Of a stretch of 64,000 bases of DNA, positions 57,148 through 64,000 are shown piece by piece. The notes under the pieces were generated by a model, which ran no database searches, was not told where the DNA came from, and saw only the letters and a list, made by a program, of their open reading frames with translations. Each line of letters begins with the position of its first letter. Positions within the stretch are counted from its first letter, which is position 1. The DNA comes from Sphingomonas sp. Leaf208 (GTDB taxonomy: Bacteria; Pseudomonadota; Alphaproteobacteria; Sphingomonadales; Sphingomonadaceae). Where the stretch lies: positions 696,106 to 760,105 of the forward strand of contig NZ_LMKH01000001.1 of NCBI RefSeq assembly GCF_001421415.1, in the 5' to 3' direction. The position numbers and the translations under genes are program-made.

Positions 57148-57516
57148 CTATCGCTCTCGGTCGATCCGTCGCTCGCGTACGATCCGGCAGCCGATCGCGG
57201 CGTCTGGGTAGACGTCGGTCTTCATCGTCTCGATCTCGACCCGCCGCACCCGCTCGTCACTCAAGCACAACGCGGCGATCGCTTCGCACAGCGTCTCCTG
57301 CAGCGCGAACGGGCGCTCCGCTACCATTGCCAGGATGCCTGCGCGGACGAAGTCGTAATCGAGCACTTCCTCGATCGCATCCTCGCCGAGCGGGTCTGGA
57401 TACATCACCGTCATCTCGACCGAGACGACTACGCGTTGCGGCACGACCTCGTGCGGGTGGATGCCCAGCCGCATCATGACCTCAAGCCCGTCGAGGATCG
57501 TCGTGAACTCAGCCAT
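57148..57516 (-). CDS. folB: Dihydroneopterin aldolase
   Basis: A 122-residue enzyme of FolB type: MAEFTTILDGLEVMMRLGIH at the start, the conserved Glu in FALQETLCEAIA, and the catalytic Lys in IETMKTDVYPDA. It cleaves dihydroneopterin to hydroxymethyl-dihydropterin in folate synthesis. The motif GIHPHEVVPQRVVVSVEM matches the substrate pocket region. ATG 57516 overlaps the SDR gene by eight bases and uses the GAGGGA inside it. Last gene of the folE-SDR-folB operon. Confidence 0.92.
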   Translation of the reverse strand: MAEFTTILDGLEVMMRLGIHPHEVVPQRVVVSVEMTVMYPDPLGEDAIEEVLDYDFVRAGILAMVAERPFALQETLCEAIAALCLSDERVRRVEIETMKTDVYPDAAIGCRIVRERRIDRER

Positions 57517-58267
57517 GTCGTCCCTCAAACATCACGTCGCCATCGCGGCGAAGAAACCGCTGCCCGCAATCGACGAACACATTCTGCCCCGTCACGCCCC
57601 TCGTGGTCAGCAGCCACGCGACCGCATCGGCCACTGCCTCCGCGCCGACCGGCCGCTTTAGCAGATTGTCGCTCGCCACCGCCGCGAACTCTTCCTCACT
57701 CTGGTCCCCGCTCGGCAAGGTCAGCCCCGGCGATACCGCGTTCACCGCGATGCGCGACCCGAGTGCCTGCGCCAGCATCGTCGTCGCCCCCTCCAGCGCG
57801 ATCTTGCCGCAGCTGTACGAGAAGAAGTCCGGATTGAGGTTCGCCACCTTCTGGTCGAGCACATTGACCACCGCGCCGTCCGCGACGTCGTCCTGCGACG
57901 CGAGCGCCGACGCGAGCAGCACCGGCGCGCCGCAATTGATCGCGCCAAGCTCGGCGAACAACGCCGGATCGACGGCCGGTGGTCGATCGAACTCGAACTT
58001 CGACGCGCAGTTCACCAGGCCGCCGATCGGCTCGCCGATTGCCGACCGTGCTGCCGCGAACAGCTCGCCGATCGTGCTCAGATCGCTCAAATCGCCCGCT
58101 ACCGAAACGCCACGACCGCCCTTGTCAACGATCTCCGCCACCAGCGCCGCCGCCTCGTCGGGCGAATGTCCCTGATGCACGACCACGGCATGCCCGTCCG
58201 CAGCCAGCCGCCGGACGATCGCCGCGCCCAGCCGCTTCGCCCCGCCCGTCACCAGGACGGTTCGCAT
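57509..58267 (-). CDS. Short-chain dehydrogenase, pteridine reductase (FolM-like)
   Basis: A 252-residue Rossmann-fold reductase. NADPH motif VTGGAKRLGAAIVRRLA, the NAG-type segment as LVNCASKFEFD, and active site SYSCGKIAL (YxxxK). TGGAKRLG is the form typical of PTR1/FolM pteridine reductases. It lies between folE and folB with one- and eight-base overlaps, so a role in reducing dihydromonapterin or dihydrofolate is likely. Start ATG 58267 shares a base with the folE stop (TGATG); the longer frame upstream is a shadow of folE. Confidence 0.8.
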   Translation of the reverse strand: MRTVLVTGGAKRLGAAIVRRLAADGHAVVVHQGHSPDEAAALVAEIVDKGGRGVSVAGDLSDLSTIGELFAAARSAIGEPIGGLVNCASKFEFDRPPAVDPALFAELGAINCGAPVLLASALASQDDVADGAVVNVLDQKVANLNPDFFSYSCGKIALEGATTMLAQALGSRIAVNAVSPGLTLPSGDQSEEEFAAVASDNLLKRPVGAEAVADAVAWLLTTRGVTGQNVFVDCGQRFLRRDGDVMFEGRHG

Positions 58268-58905
58268 CAAACGCCACGCCCCATCAAGGCCAGCACTTCC
58301 TTGCGGCTGCGCTCGTCGTCGCGGAACACGCCCATCATGCGGCTCGTGACCATCGTCACCCCCGGCGTGCGGACACCGCGCGCGGTCATGCAGGCATGGC
58401 TCGCCTCGATCACCACCGCGACGCCCTGCGGCTTGAGATTGTCCCAGATGCAGTCGGCCACCTCCGCGGTCAGCCGCTCCTGCACCTGCAGCCGCCGCGC
58501 GAACCCGTGCAGCACGCGCGCGAGCTTCGAGATGCCGACGACATGGTCGCGCGGCAGGTACGCGATGTGCGCCTTGCCGATGATCGGCGCCATGTGATGC
58601 TCGCAATGCGACTGGAACGGAATGTCCTTCAGCAGGACGATCTCGTCATACCCGCCGACTTCCTCGAACACGCGTTCGAGGTGTTTCGCAGGATCGTCGC
58701 CATAGCCCGCGCAATATTCCTTCCACGCACGTGCAACACGACGCGGCGTATCAAGCAGGCCCTCACGGGTCGGATCGTCACCCGCCCAGCGTATCAGCGT
58801 ACGGATCGCCGACGCTACGTCATCGGGCACAATTACCTTGCCGTCGGGACCGATCACATCGTCTTCAACCGGCCGCTCGTCGGACCCGTTCAGTTCATCC
58901 CGCAT
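58267..58905 (-). CDS. folE: GTP cyclohydrolase I
   Basis: A 212-residue enzyme making dihydroneopterin triphosphate from GTP. Zinc ligands are visible as CEHHMAPIIGKAHIAYLP and ACMTARGV; DTPRRVARAWKE is the conserved helix and RLQVQERLTAEVAD the signature of the decameric enzyme. I start at ATG 58905 with AAGGG eight bases upstream; earlier in-frame ATGs (58944, 58926) lack this. First gene of the operon, divergent from the tonB receptor gene. Confidence 0.95.
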   Translation of the reverse strand: MRDELNGSDERPVEDDVIGPDGKVIVPDDVASAIRTLIRWAGDDPTREGLLDTPRRVARAWKEYCAGYGDDPAKHLERVFEEVGGYDEIVLLKDIPFQSHCEHHMAPIIGKAHIAYLPRDHVVGISKLARVLHGFARRLQVQERLTAEVADCIWDNLKPQGVAVVIEASHACMTARGVRTPGVTMVTSRMMGVFRDDERSRKEVLALMGRGV

Positions 58906-59015
58906 CGCAACACCCTTTGACAGCATACCCAAACATCGGAACATGGGTCCTCTTTTGCAACTGTTTCATTTCAGCAACGCACCGTAAATCCCAGTAATCC
59001 GGGGTTCAAAATGCG

Positions 59016-59044
59016 TTGACGCTAGATTGTTTTCGTCGTTACTT
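59016..59044 (+). promoter_or_regulatory. Probable sigma-70 promoter of the tonB receptor gene
   Basis: TTGACG, a 17-base spacer and TTACTT lie 65 bases before the receptor start codon. The -35 is strong and the -10 weak. A GGAGAGGA ribosome site precedes ATG 59109. Confidence 0.45.
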
Positions 59045-59108
59045 CGCCATACCTGAAAAACTAAATCGTGAATCGGCATAGACCGGCACGATCGGGGAGA
59101 GGACTGAC

Positions 59109-62100
59109 ATGGCCAAGTTCGAATTGCTCGCCGCCTCGGCGATGATACTCCTGTCGATTGCGCCGGCAATGGCCCAGACGGCCACCACATCGGTTGGAAA
59201 CGCTGGCCCCACCAACGGCCCCGGGCAGGAAGCGCCGTCGACGCCCAGCACATCGACGCAGACCACCCCCGCCGAGACCGCAGCCAGCGCCTATGCGTCG
59301 CAGGATATCGTGGTTACCGCGCAACGCCAATCGCAACGTTTGCAGGATGTTCCGATCGCAGTGAGCGCTTTTACCGCGGACGCGATCTCGAAGCAGCAGA
59401 TCGTCAACCCGAGTGCGCTCCAGCAGACGTTGCCCAACGTCACCTTCACCAAGACCAATTTCACCACGTCGAGCTTCACGATCCGCGGCATCGGCGATCT
59501 CTGCGTCGGCGCGACCTGCGACCAGGCGACCGCGATCCACGTCAACGACATGCCGCTGGTCACCACGCGACTGTTCGAAAGCGAGTTCTTCGATCTGGAG
59601 CGGATCGAGGTTTTGCGCGGACCGCAGGGTACGCTGTTCGGCCGCAACGCGACGTCGGGCGTGGTCAACTTCATCACCGCCAAGCCGGACCTGTCGGGCA
59701 TCCACGCCGCCGCCGAGGCCGAGTACGGCAATTACGATTCGAAGCGCGCGCGGGCGATGATCAACCTGCCCTTCACCGACACGCTCGGCATCCGCGTCGC
59801 GGGCACGTATCTCAACCGCGACGGCTATACCAAGAACACCTATGACAATTCGAAGATCGACGGGCGCGACCTGTATTCGATCCGCGGCACGTTGTCGTGG
59901 GAGCCGACCAGCGATACCCGCGTCGACCTGATCGGCTATTATTTCCGCGAGAAGGACAATCGCAGCCGCATCCAGAAGCAGCTCTGCCACCGCGATCCGA
60001 CCGGCATCCTGGGCTGCCTTCCCGATCGGCTCGCCAACGAGACGCCGAACGGCAACTCGACATTGGCCGCGACGCTCGCCTCGACACAGTATTTCGGGAT
60101 TGCCGGCACGCAGCTCGGGCACCCGGAGATTGCCGCGATCGGCTTGCAGAACCTGTATGCGACCGACACCTATGCCGGGGTCGTCAATCCCGGCGACGTC
60201 CGCACCGTCCGGATCGATTCCAACCCGACCTATTTCGCCGAGGAAGAGCAGTACACCGCCAAGATCTTCCATGATTTCGGTCCGGTCTCGTTCAACTTCA
60301 CCGGCGGGTTCTCCCGCAACACGGTCGACAGTACAACCGACTTCAACCTCGCGGTCGAGAACCCGCTCGCGGGCAATGTCGGCCTGAACACGCTGAACGC
60401 GATCGGACGCCCCGGCGTCGTGATCCCGCTACCCGGCGGTGCGCTGGTCAATACCGGCTATCTCAATGGCGTCCGCTCCGTGCTGATCCCCAATGGCCCC
60501 GCCGGCGGCGCGTGCCAGTCGGGCGCCGATCCGAACAATGTCGGCGTGTTCGGCGGCAACGGCATCGGCTGTTATGCGCAGAGCCTCGACGTCGATCGCT
60601 CGCGCCAGGTGAACCGGCAATATTCGGCCGAAGCGCATATCGACAGCTCGTTCGACGGCATGTTCAACTTCCTGCTCGGCGGCATCTATGTGGACTCGCG
60701 TAGCCAGAACACCGACTATTTCGTCAACGCGTTCGGGCTGGATTACGCATCGGGCGTGCTCGGCGCGGCCAGCTCGGCGGCGATCCCGGGCGTCAACGGC
60801 AACGCGTTCCTCGCGACGCCGTTCTACCGCAACGACGGCGACGATTTCCGCCTGAAATCCTACGGCATCTTTGGCGAGACCTATTTCGAGTTCAACGACA
60901 AGCTGAAGCTGACGCTCGGCCTGCGCTACAACCACGACGAGAAGGACGTGAAGGCGCGCAACATCACGCTGAACGTGCTGACCCCGATCGGCGCGTCGAA
61001 CATGACGCAGGGGCTGAACTACACCACCACCGACTTCGACTCGACGCGCGCCGGGGTGCAGGAATATGCGCTCGACAAGGTCAGCTTCTCGCGGCTGACG
61101 GGGCGTGCGGTGATCGACTACAAGATCTCGCCCGACAATCTGATCTACGCGTCCTATTCCCGCGGCTACAAGTCGGGCGGCATCAATCCGCCCTTGCCCG
61201 CGACGTTCTCGGTGCCGACGACGTTCACGCCCGAGAAGATCGACTCGTTCGAGATCGGCTCGAAGAATACCTTCGGCAACGGCGCGTTGCGGCTCAACGT
61301 CACGGGGTTCTATTACAAGTACAAGCAGTTGCAGCTGAGCCGGATCGTCGCGCGGACCGCGGTCAACGACAATGTCGACGCCAATGTCTACGGCGTCGAG
61401 GCGGAGGCGATCCTCAGCCCGATCCCAGCGTTCGTCGTCAACATGAACGCGAGCTACCTCCACAGCGAGGTGTCGGCGGACAAGTTCCTGGTCAATCCGC
61501 GCGATCCGTCGGGCGGCCGCTCCGACGCGGTGATCATCAAGGACCTGCAGAGCGCCGCCAACTGCGCGGTCGTGCCGACCACCGCAGGCAATATCGTCGG
61601 GGTGAACACCTATGTCGGCGCGGTGAACTCAGGTCTCGGCTTGCGCGCACCCGTGGCGATCCCGACGACCAACACCACCGGTGCGTACAGCCTGTGTTCG
61701 GTGCTGGCGTCGACTGCGGCCAATCCTCCGGCGGCGCTGCGTGCGCTGTTCGGCGTGCCGACCGGTGCCCTGCCATACAGCGTCATCGACGGCGTCGGCG
61801 TCAACATCCGCGGCGGCAAGCTGCCCCAGGCGCCGACCTATAAATTCTCGGCGGGCGCGCAGTACACCATCGCGTTCGGCAACGGCATGTCGTTCGTGCC
61901 GCGCGTGGACCTCAACTACACCGGCGGCTTCACAGCATCGATCTTCAACCAGCTGGTCGACCGCGTACAGGGCTATGAGGTGATCAACGCGCAGGTGCAG
62001 CTGAACGGCGCCGAAGACCGCTGGTTCCTGCGCGGCTTCGTGCAGAACTTGACGAACAATGACTCGATCACGGGCCAGGCGGTCGGCGACCAGTCGTCGG

Positions 62101-62168
62101 GGCTGTTCACGAATATCTTCACGATCGATCCCCGCCGGTATGGCATCGCGGCTGGGTTCAAGTTCTGA
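59109..62168 (+). CDS. TonB-dependent receptor, FpvA/FecA-like barrel, large
   Basis: A 1019-residue outer-membrane receptor. Signal peptide with cut after PAMAQ (about residue 22), a Thr/Pro/Ser linker to about residue 60, TonB box SQDIVVTAQRQSQRLQDVPI, plug domain with FTIRGIGDL and LRGPQGTLFGRNATSGVVNF (the plug signature of sphingomonad receptors), and a barrel ending RRYGIAAGFKF. Cys residues at several extracellular loops (for example LCHRDPTGILGCLPD) suggest disulphides. It belongs to the large receptor group that expanded in Sphingomonas; the substrate is not predictable. Stands alone, with two family C elements downstream. Confidence 0.93.
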   Translation: MAKFELLAASAMILLSIAPAMAQTATTSVGNAGPTNGPGQEAPSTPSTSTQTTPAETAASAYASQDIVVTAQRQSQRLQDVPIAVSAFTADAISKQQIVNPSALQQTLPNVTFTKTNFTTSSFTIRGIGDLCVGATCDQATAIHVNDMPLVTTRLFESEFFDLERIEVLRGPQGTLFGRNATSGVVNFITAKPDLSGIHAAAEAEYGNYDSKRARAMINLPFTDTLGIRVAGTYLNRDGYTKNTYDNSKIDGRDLYSIRGTLSWEPTSDTRVDLIGYYFREKDNRSRIQKQLCHRDPTGILGCLPDRLANETPNGNSTLAATLASTQYFGIAGTQLGHPEIAAIGLQNLYATDTYAGVVNPGDVRTVRIDSNPTYFAEEEQYTAKIFHDFGPVSFNFTGGFSRNTVDSTTDFNLAVENPLAGNVGLNTLNAIGRPGVVIPLPGGALVNTGYLNGVRSVLIPNGPAGGACQSGADPNNVGVFGGNGIGCYAQSLDVDRSRQVNRQYSAEAHIDSSFDGMFNFLLGGIYVDSRSQNTDYFVNAFGLDYASGVLGAASSAAIPGVNGNAFLATPFYRNDGDDFRLKSYGIFGETYFEFNDKLKLTLGLRYNHDEKDVKARNITLNVLTPIGASNMTQGLNYTTTDFDSTRAGVQEYALDKVSFSRLTGRAVIDYKISPDNLIYASYSRGYKSGGINPPLPATFSVPTTFTPEKIDSFEIGSKNTFGNGALRLNVTGFYYKYKQLQLSRIVARTAVNDNVDANVYGVEAEAILSPIPAFVVNMNASYLHSEVSADKFLVNPRDPSGGRSDAVIIKDLQSAANCAVVPTTAGNIVGVNTYVGAVNSGLGLRAPVAIPTTNTTGAYSLCSVLASTAANPPAALRALFGVPTGALPYSVIDGVGVNIRGGKLPQAPTYKFSAGAQYTIAFGNGMSFVPRVDLNYTGGFTASIFNQLVDRVQGYEVINAQVQLNGAEDRWFLRGFVQNLTNNDSITGQAVGDQSSGLFTNIFTIDPRRYGIAAGFKF

Positions 62169-62182
62169 GGGGGGACATAAAC

Positions 62183-62308
62183 GATCCTCCCCCGCCAGGG
62201 GGAGGTGGCACCGAAGGTGAGGGAGGGGGCGGACAAGGAGCAGAGGTTGGCGTGTGCCTCCCCCTCCGTCTGGCAAGGGCCAGCCACCTCCCCCTTGCGG
62301 GGGAGGAT
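62183..62308. repeat. Family C palindromic element after the receptor gene
   Basis: Ends GATCCTCCCCCGCCAGGGGG and CCCCCTTGCGGGGGAGGATT. Close relative of the element beside hupB at 21037-21164. Confidence 0.85.
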
Positions 62309-62440
62309 TTCAAGGAGGCCTCCCCTTTCGCAAGGGCGGGGACGCTGACAGGGCTCCCGCCTGCGTGGCGGAACCGGGAAGAGTAGGGTCGCGTACAACC
62401 ACCAACCCTTATGGTCCGAAGGGGCTATCCACCGATTTTC

Positions 62441-62546
62441 TCCCCTCCCTGGAAGGGAGGGGTTGGGGGTGGGTCGGTCTGGATTGGCCGCGGCGTTTAC
62501 CAAGCAGCCTACCCACCCCCGGCCCCTCCCTTTCAGGGAGGGGGGA
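62441..62546. repeat. Family C palindromic element between convergent genes
   Basis: Ends CTCCCCTCCCTGGAAGGGAG and CTCCCTTTCAGGGAGGGGGG; inner blocks GGTTGGGGGTGGGTCGG and TACCCACCCCCGGCC. Same subtype as 47858-47968. The stretch 62309-62440 between the two elements shows GGAGGCCTCCCC and other repeat-like scraps but no gene. Confidence 0.85.
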
Positions 62547-62585
62547 AGATAGCAAATGCCCCACCTTACCGGTGAGGGGAGACGA

Positions 62586-63422
62586 TCACTTCAGGCGCTT
62601 GGCGTGCCACGCGACATGATCCGCCATGAAGGTCGAGATGAAGTTGTAGCTGTGGTCATACCCCGGCTGCATTCGTAGCGTCAGGTCGATCCCCGCCGCC
62701 TTGCAAGCGTCCGCCAGCAACTCCGGCCTCAACTGCTCGACCAGGAAGCCATCGGCTTCGCCCTGATCGACCAGGATGTCCTCCACCCGCGCGCCATCTT
62801 CGATCAGCGCGCACGCGTCGTACGCCCGCCACGCCGTCCGGTCCGGCCCGAGATATCCGCCGAGCGCCTTCTCGCCCCAGGCGCACTGCAACGGCGCGAC
62901 GATCGGGGCGAACGCAGACACGCTCCGGAAGCGATCTGGATTGCGCAGCGCGATCGTCAGCGCACCATGGCCGCCCATCGAGTGGCCAAAGATCCCCTGC
63001 CGCGCCATGTCCGCCATCGAAAACTCCACCGCGATCAACGCCGGCAGTTCGTCCTCGACATAAGACCGCATGCGAAAATTCTTCGCCCAGGGCTCCTCGG
63101 TCGCATCGACGTAGAAGCCTGCGCCCTTGCCGAAGTCGTACGCATCGTCGTCCGGCACGTCGTCCCCGCGTGGCGAGGTATCCGGCGCGACAAGAATCAC
63201 GCCTAGTTCGGCACAAGCGCGGCGATACTCGCCCTTGTCCATGACGTTGGCGTGCGTGCAGGTCAGCCCCGACAGGAACCACAACACCGGCAACCGCGCG
63301 CCCTCGTCGTGCGGCGGCACGTACACCGCGAAGGTCATGTCGGTGCCGGTCGCGGTCGAGGCGTGGCGGTAGACTGCCTGCGTGCCGCCATACGCCTTGC
63401 TGGTAGAGACGGTCTCCATCAT
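62586..63422 (-). CDS. fghA: S-formylglutathione hydrolase
   Basis: A 278-residue alpha/beta hydrolase that splits S-formylglutathione to formate and glutathione. VLWFLSGLTCTHANVMDKGE is the family signature, the nucleophile is in IFGHSMGGHGALTIAL, and the catalytic His in GYDHSYNFISTFM. It is the second enzyme of glutathione-dependent formaldehyde oxidation, after the class III alcohol dehydrogenase encoded upstream. The stop of the VOC gene overlaps its ATG at 63422 (ATGA). Confidence 0.93.
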   Translation of the reverse strand: MMETVSTSKAYGGTQAVYRHASTATGTDMTFAVYVPPHDEGARLPVLWFLSGLTCTHANVMDKGEYRRACAELGVILVAPDTSPRGDDVPDDDAYDFGKGAGFYVDATEEPWAKNFRMRSYVEDELPALIAVEFSMADMARQGIFGHSMGGHGALTIALRNPDRFRSVSAFAPIVAPLQCAWGEKALGGYLGPDRTAWRAYDACALIEDGARVEDILVDQGEADGFLVEQLRPELLADACKAAGIDLTLRMQPGYDHSYNFISTFMADHVAWHAKRLK

Positions 63423-63802
63423 GAGACCCGGTGCAATGCGCAAAGCTTGTTGCCCGACGGATCGCGCAGATAGGCGAGATAGAGCGTGCGGCCGGCGGTA
63501 CCCTGTCGGATACCGGGAGGGCTCTCGCACGCGGTCCCGCCGTTCGCGAGACCAGCGGCGTGCCACGCATCGGCGGCCTCGGGCGAGGTTGCGACGAAGC
63601 CCATCGTGCTGCCGTTGCCATGGCTCGCAGGCTGCCCGTCGATCGGCTTGGTCAGCAGGAAGCGGCCGCCGGCGTGGGCGTAGACCACCCGCCCCCATTC
63701 ATCGACGACGCCTTCCGGCACGCCGAGCGCGCCCAGCGCCGCGTCGTAGAACGCCTTCGACGCCGCGATATCGTCGGCGCCGAGCATGATATGGCTGAAC
63801 AT
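63419..63802 (-). CDS. VOC-family (glyoxalase-fold) protein
   Basis: A 127-residue single-unit VOC protein: MFSHIMLGADDIAASKAFYD at the start (first metal-type His), and LYLAYLRDPSGNKLCALHR at the end (the usual Glu of the second unit is Ala-Leu-His here). It lies between the alcohol dehydrogenase and the S-formylglutathione hydrolase, an arrangement seen in other alphaproteobacteria, which suggests a role in thiol-aldehyde chemistry. ATG 63802 is used; the longer open frame upstream is a shadow of the dehydrogenase gene. Confidence 0.85.
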   Translation of the reverse strand: MFSHIMLGADDIAASKAFYDAALGALGVPEGVVDEWGRVVYAHAGGRFLLTKPIDGQPASHGNGSTMGFVATSPEAADAWHAAGLANGGTACESPPGIRQGTAGRTLYLAYLRDPSGNKLCALHRVS

Positions 63803-63813
63803 GGCCCCGCTTC

Positions 63814-64000
63814 TCAATAGATCACGACGGAGCGGATGCTCTCGCCGGCGTGCATCAGGTCGAAGCCCTTGTTGATCTCGTCGAGCGTCAGGCGGTGCGT
63901 GATCATCGGGTCGATCTCGATCATCCCGTTCATGTACCAGTCGACGATCTTCGGCGTATCGGTCCGCCCCCGCGCCCCAGTCGTTGAAGTCGCCGACCAC
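63814..64000 (-). CDS. Class III alcohol dehydrogenase / S-(hydroxymethyl)glutathione dehydrogenase, C-terminal fragment
   Basis: The reverse strand from the edge to the TGA at 63814 reads GARGRTDTPKIVDWYMNGMI, then EIDPMITHRLTLDEINKGFD and LMHAGESIRSVVIY, the conserved tail of FrmA/AdhC enzymes. It oxidises S-hydroxymethylglutathione formed from formaldehyde. The first residues at the edge (WSATSTT before GARG) differ from the usual W(K/R)GTAFGG. It is the first visible gene of the formaldehyde operon; the rest is outside. Confidence 0.85.
   Translation of the reverse strand, partial: WSATSTTGARGRTDTPKIVDWYMNGMIEIDPMITHRLTLDEINKGFDLMHAGESIRSVVIY

Noticed and set aside
59061..60272. A 403-codon frame antisense to the second TonB receptor
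   Set aside because: Same kind of shadow; it would also span the receptor's promoter and start region.

Overview
The window is GC-rich, gene-dense DNA that looks like the chromosome of an alphaproteobacterium of the Sphingomonas group. The evidence is the order tig-clpP-clpX with lon-hupB-tRNA-Val nearby, tonB-dependent receptors with linker-rich N termini, gatCAB, a pyrB plus degenerate dihydroorotase pair, the style of the gsp genes, and many short inverted-repeat elements between genes. I see no phage, insertion sequence, integrase or CRISPR array. The accessory character is carried by dispersed palindromic repeats and a few lineage-specific genes.

Layout. 1-9209 (minus strand): type II secretion operon gspC-D-E-F-G-H-I-J-K-L, mostly with 4-26 base overlaps and running off the left edge inside gspL. 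A 2-oxoglutarate/iron hydroxylase stands alone at 9347. 10273-14952 (minus): a tonB-dependent receptor preceded by a large surface-type lipoprotein, with a six-unit, 11-bp-period array resembling tandem Pho boxes upstream; this suggests control by phosphate starvation. 15751-20636 (minus): a tetR-emrA-emrB-outer membrane factor efflux operon. 20891-33798: tRNA-Val, hupB and lon, then a block of other genes (M1 peptidase, cytochrome c, cation/proton antiporter, nucleotidyltransferase-like protein), then clpX, clpP, a glycosyltransferase, tig and tRNA-Leu. 33908-34982: two small acidic or proline-rich proteins (one apparently frameshifted) and a membrane-anchored retropepsin.

35297-44240: gatC-A-B, a DUF3089 hydrolase with ruvX, a polytopic membrane protein, and pyrB with a dihydroorotase homologue that lacks its metal ligands. 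44407-47834: two divergent SPOR-domain envelope proteins and small secreted or lipoprotein genes. 47974-56331: serB and miaA (starts overlapping head to head), then branched-chain amino acid genes ilvB, ilvH, ilvC and leuA, the last preceded by a leucine-rich leader peptide and mutually exclusive RNA hairpins. 56376-58905 (minus): a DJ-1/PfpI protein and a compact folate/pterin operon folE-SDR(folM-like)-folB. 59109-62168: a second, large tonB-dependent receptor. 62586-64000 (minus): formaldehyde detoxification genes (class III alcohol dehydrogenase, cut by the edge; a VOC protein; S-formylglutathione hydrolase).

Three families of short palindromic elements occupy most of the larger intergenic gaps. 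One copy lies in frame inside gspE and another forms a small ORF that links ilvB to ilvH. The most interesting regions are the Pho-box-like lipoprotein/receptor locus next to the secretion operon, the leuA leader, and the palindromic element absorbed into the secretion ATPase.
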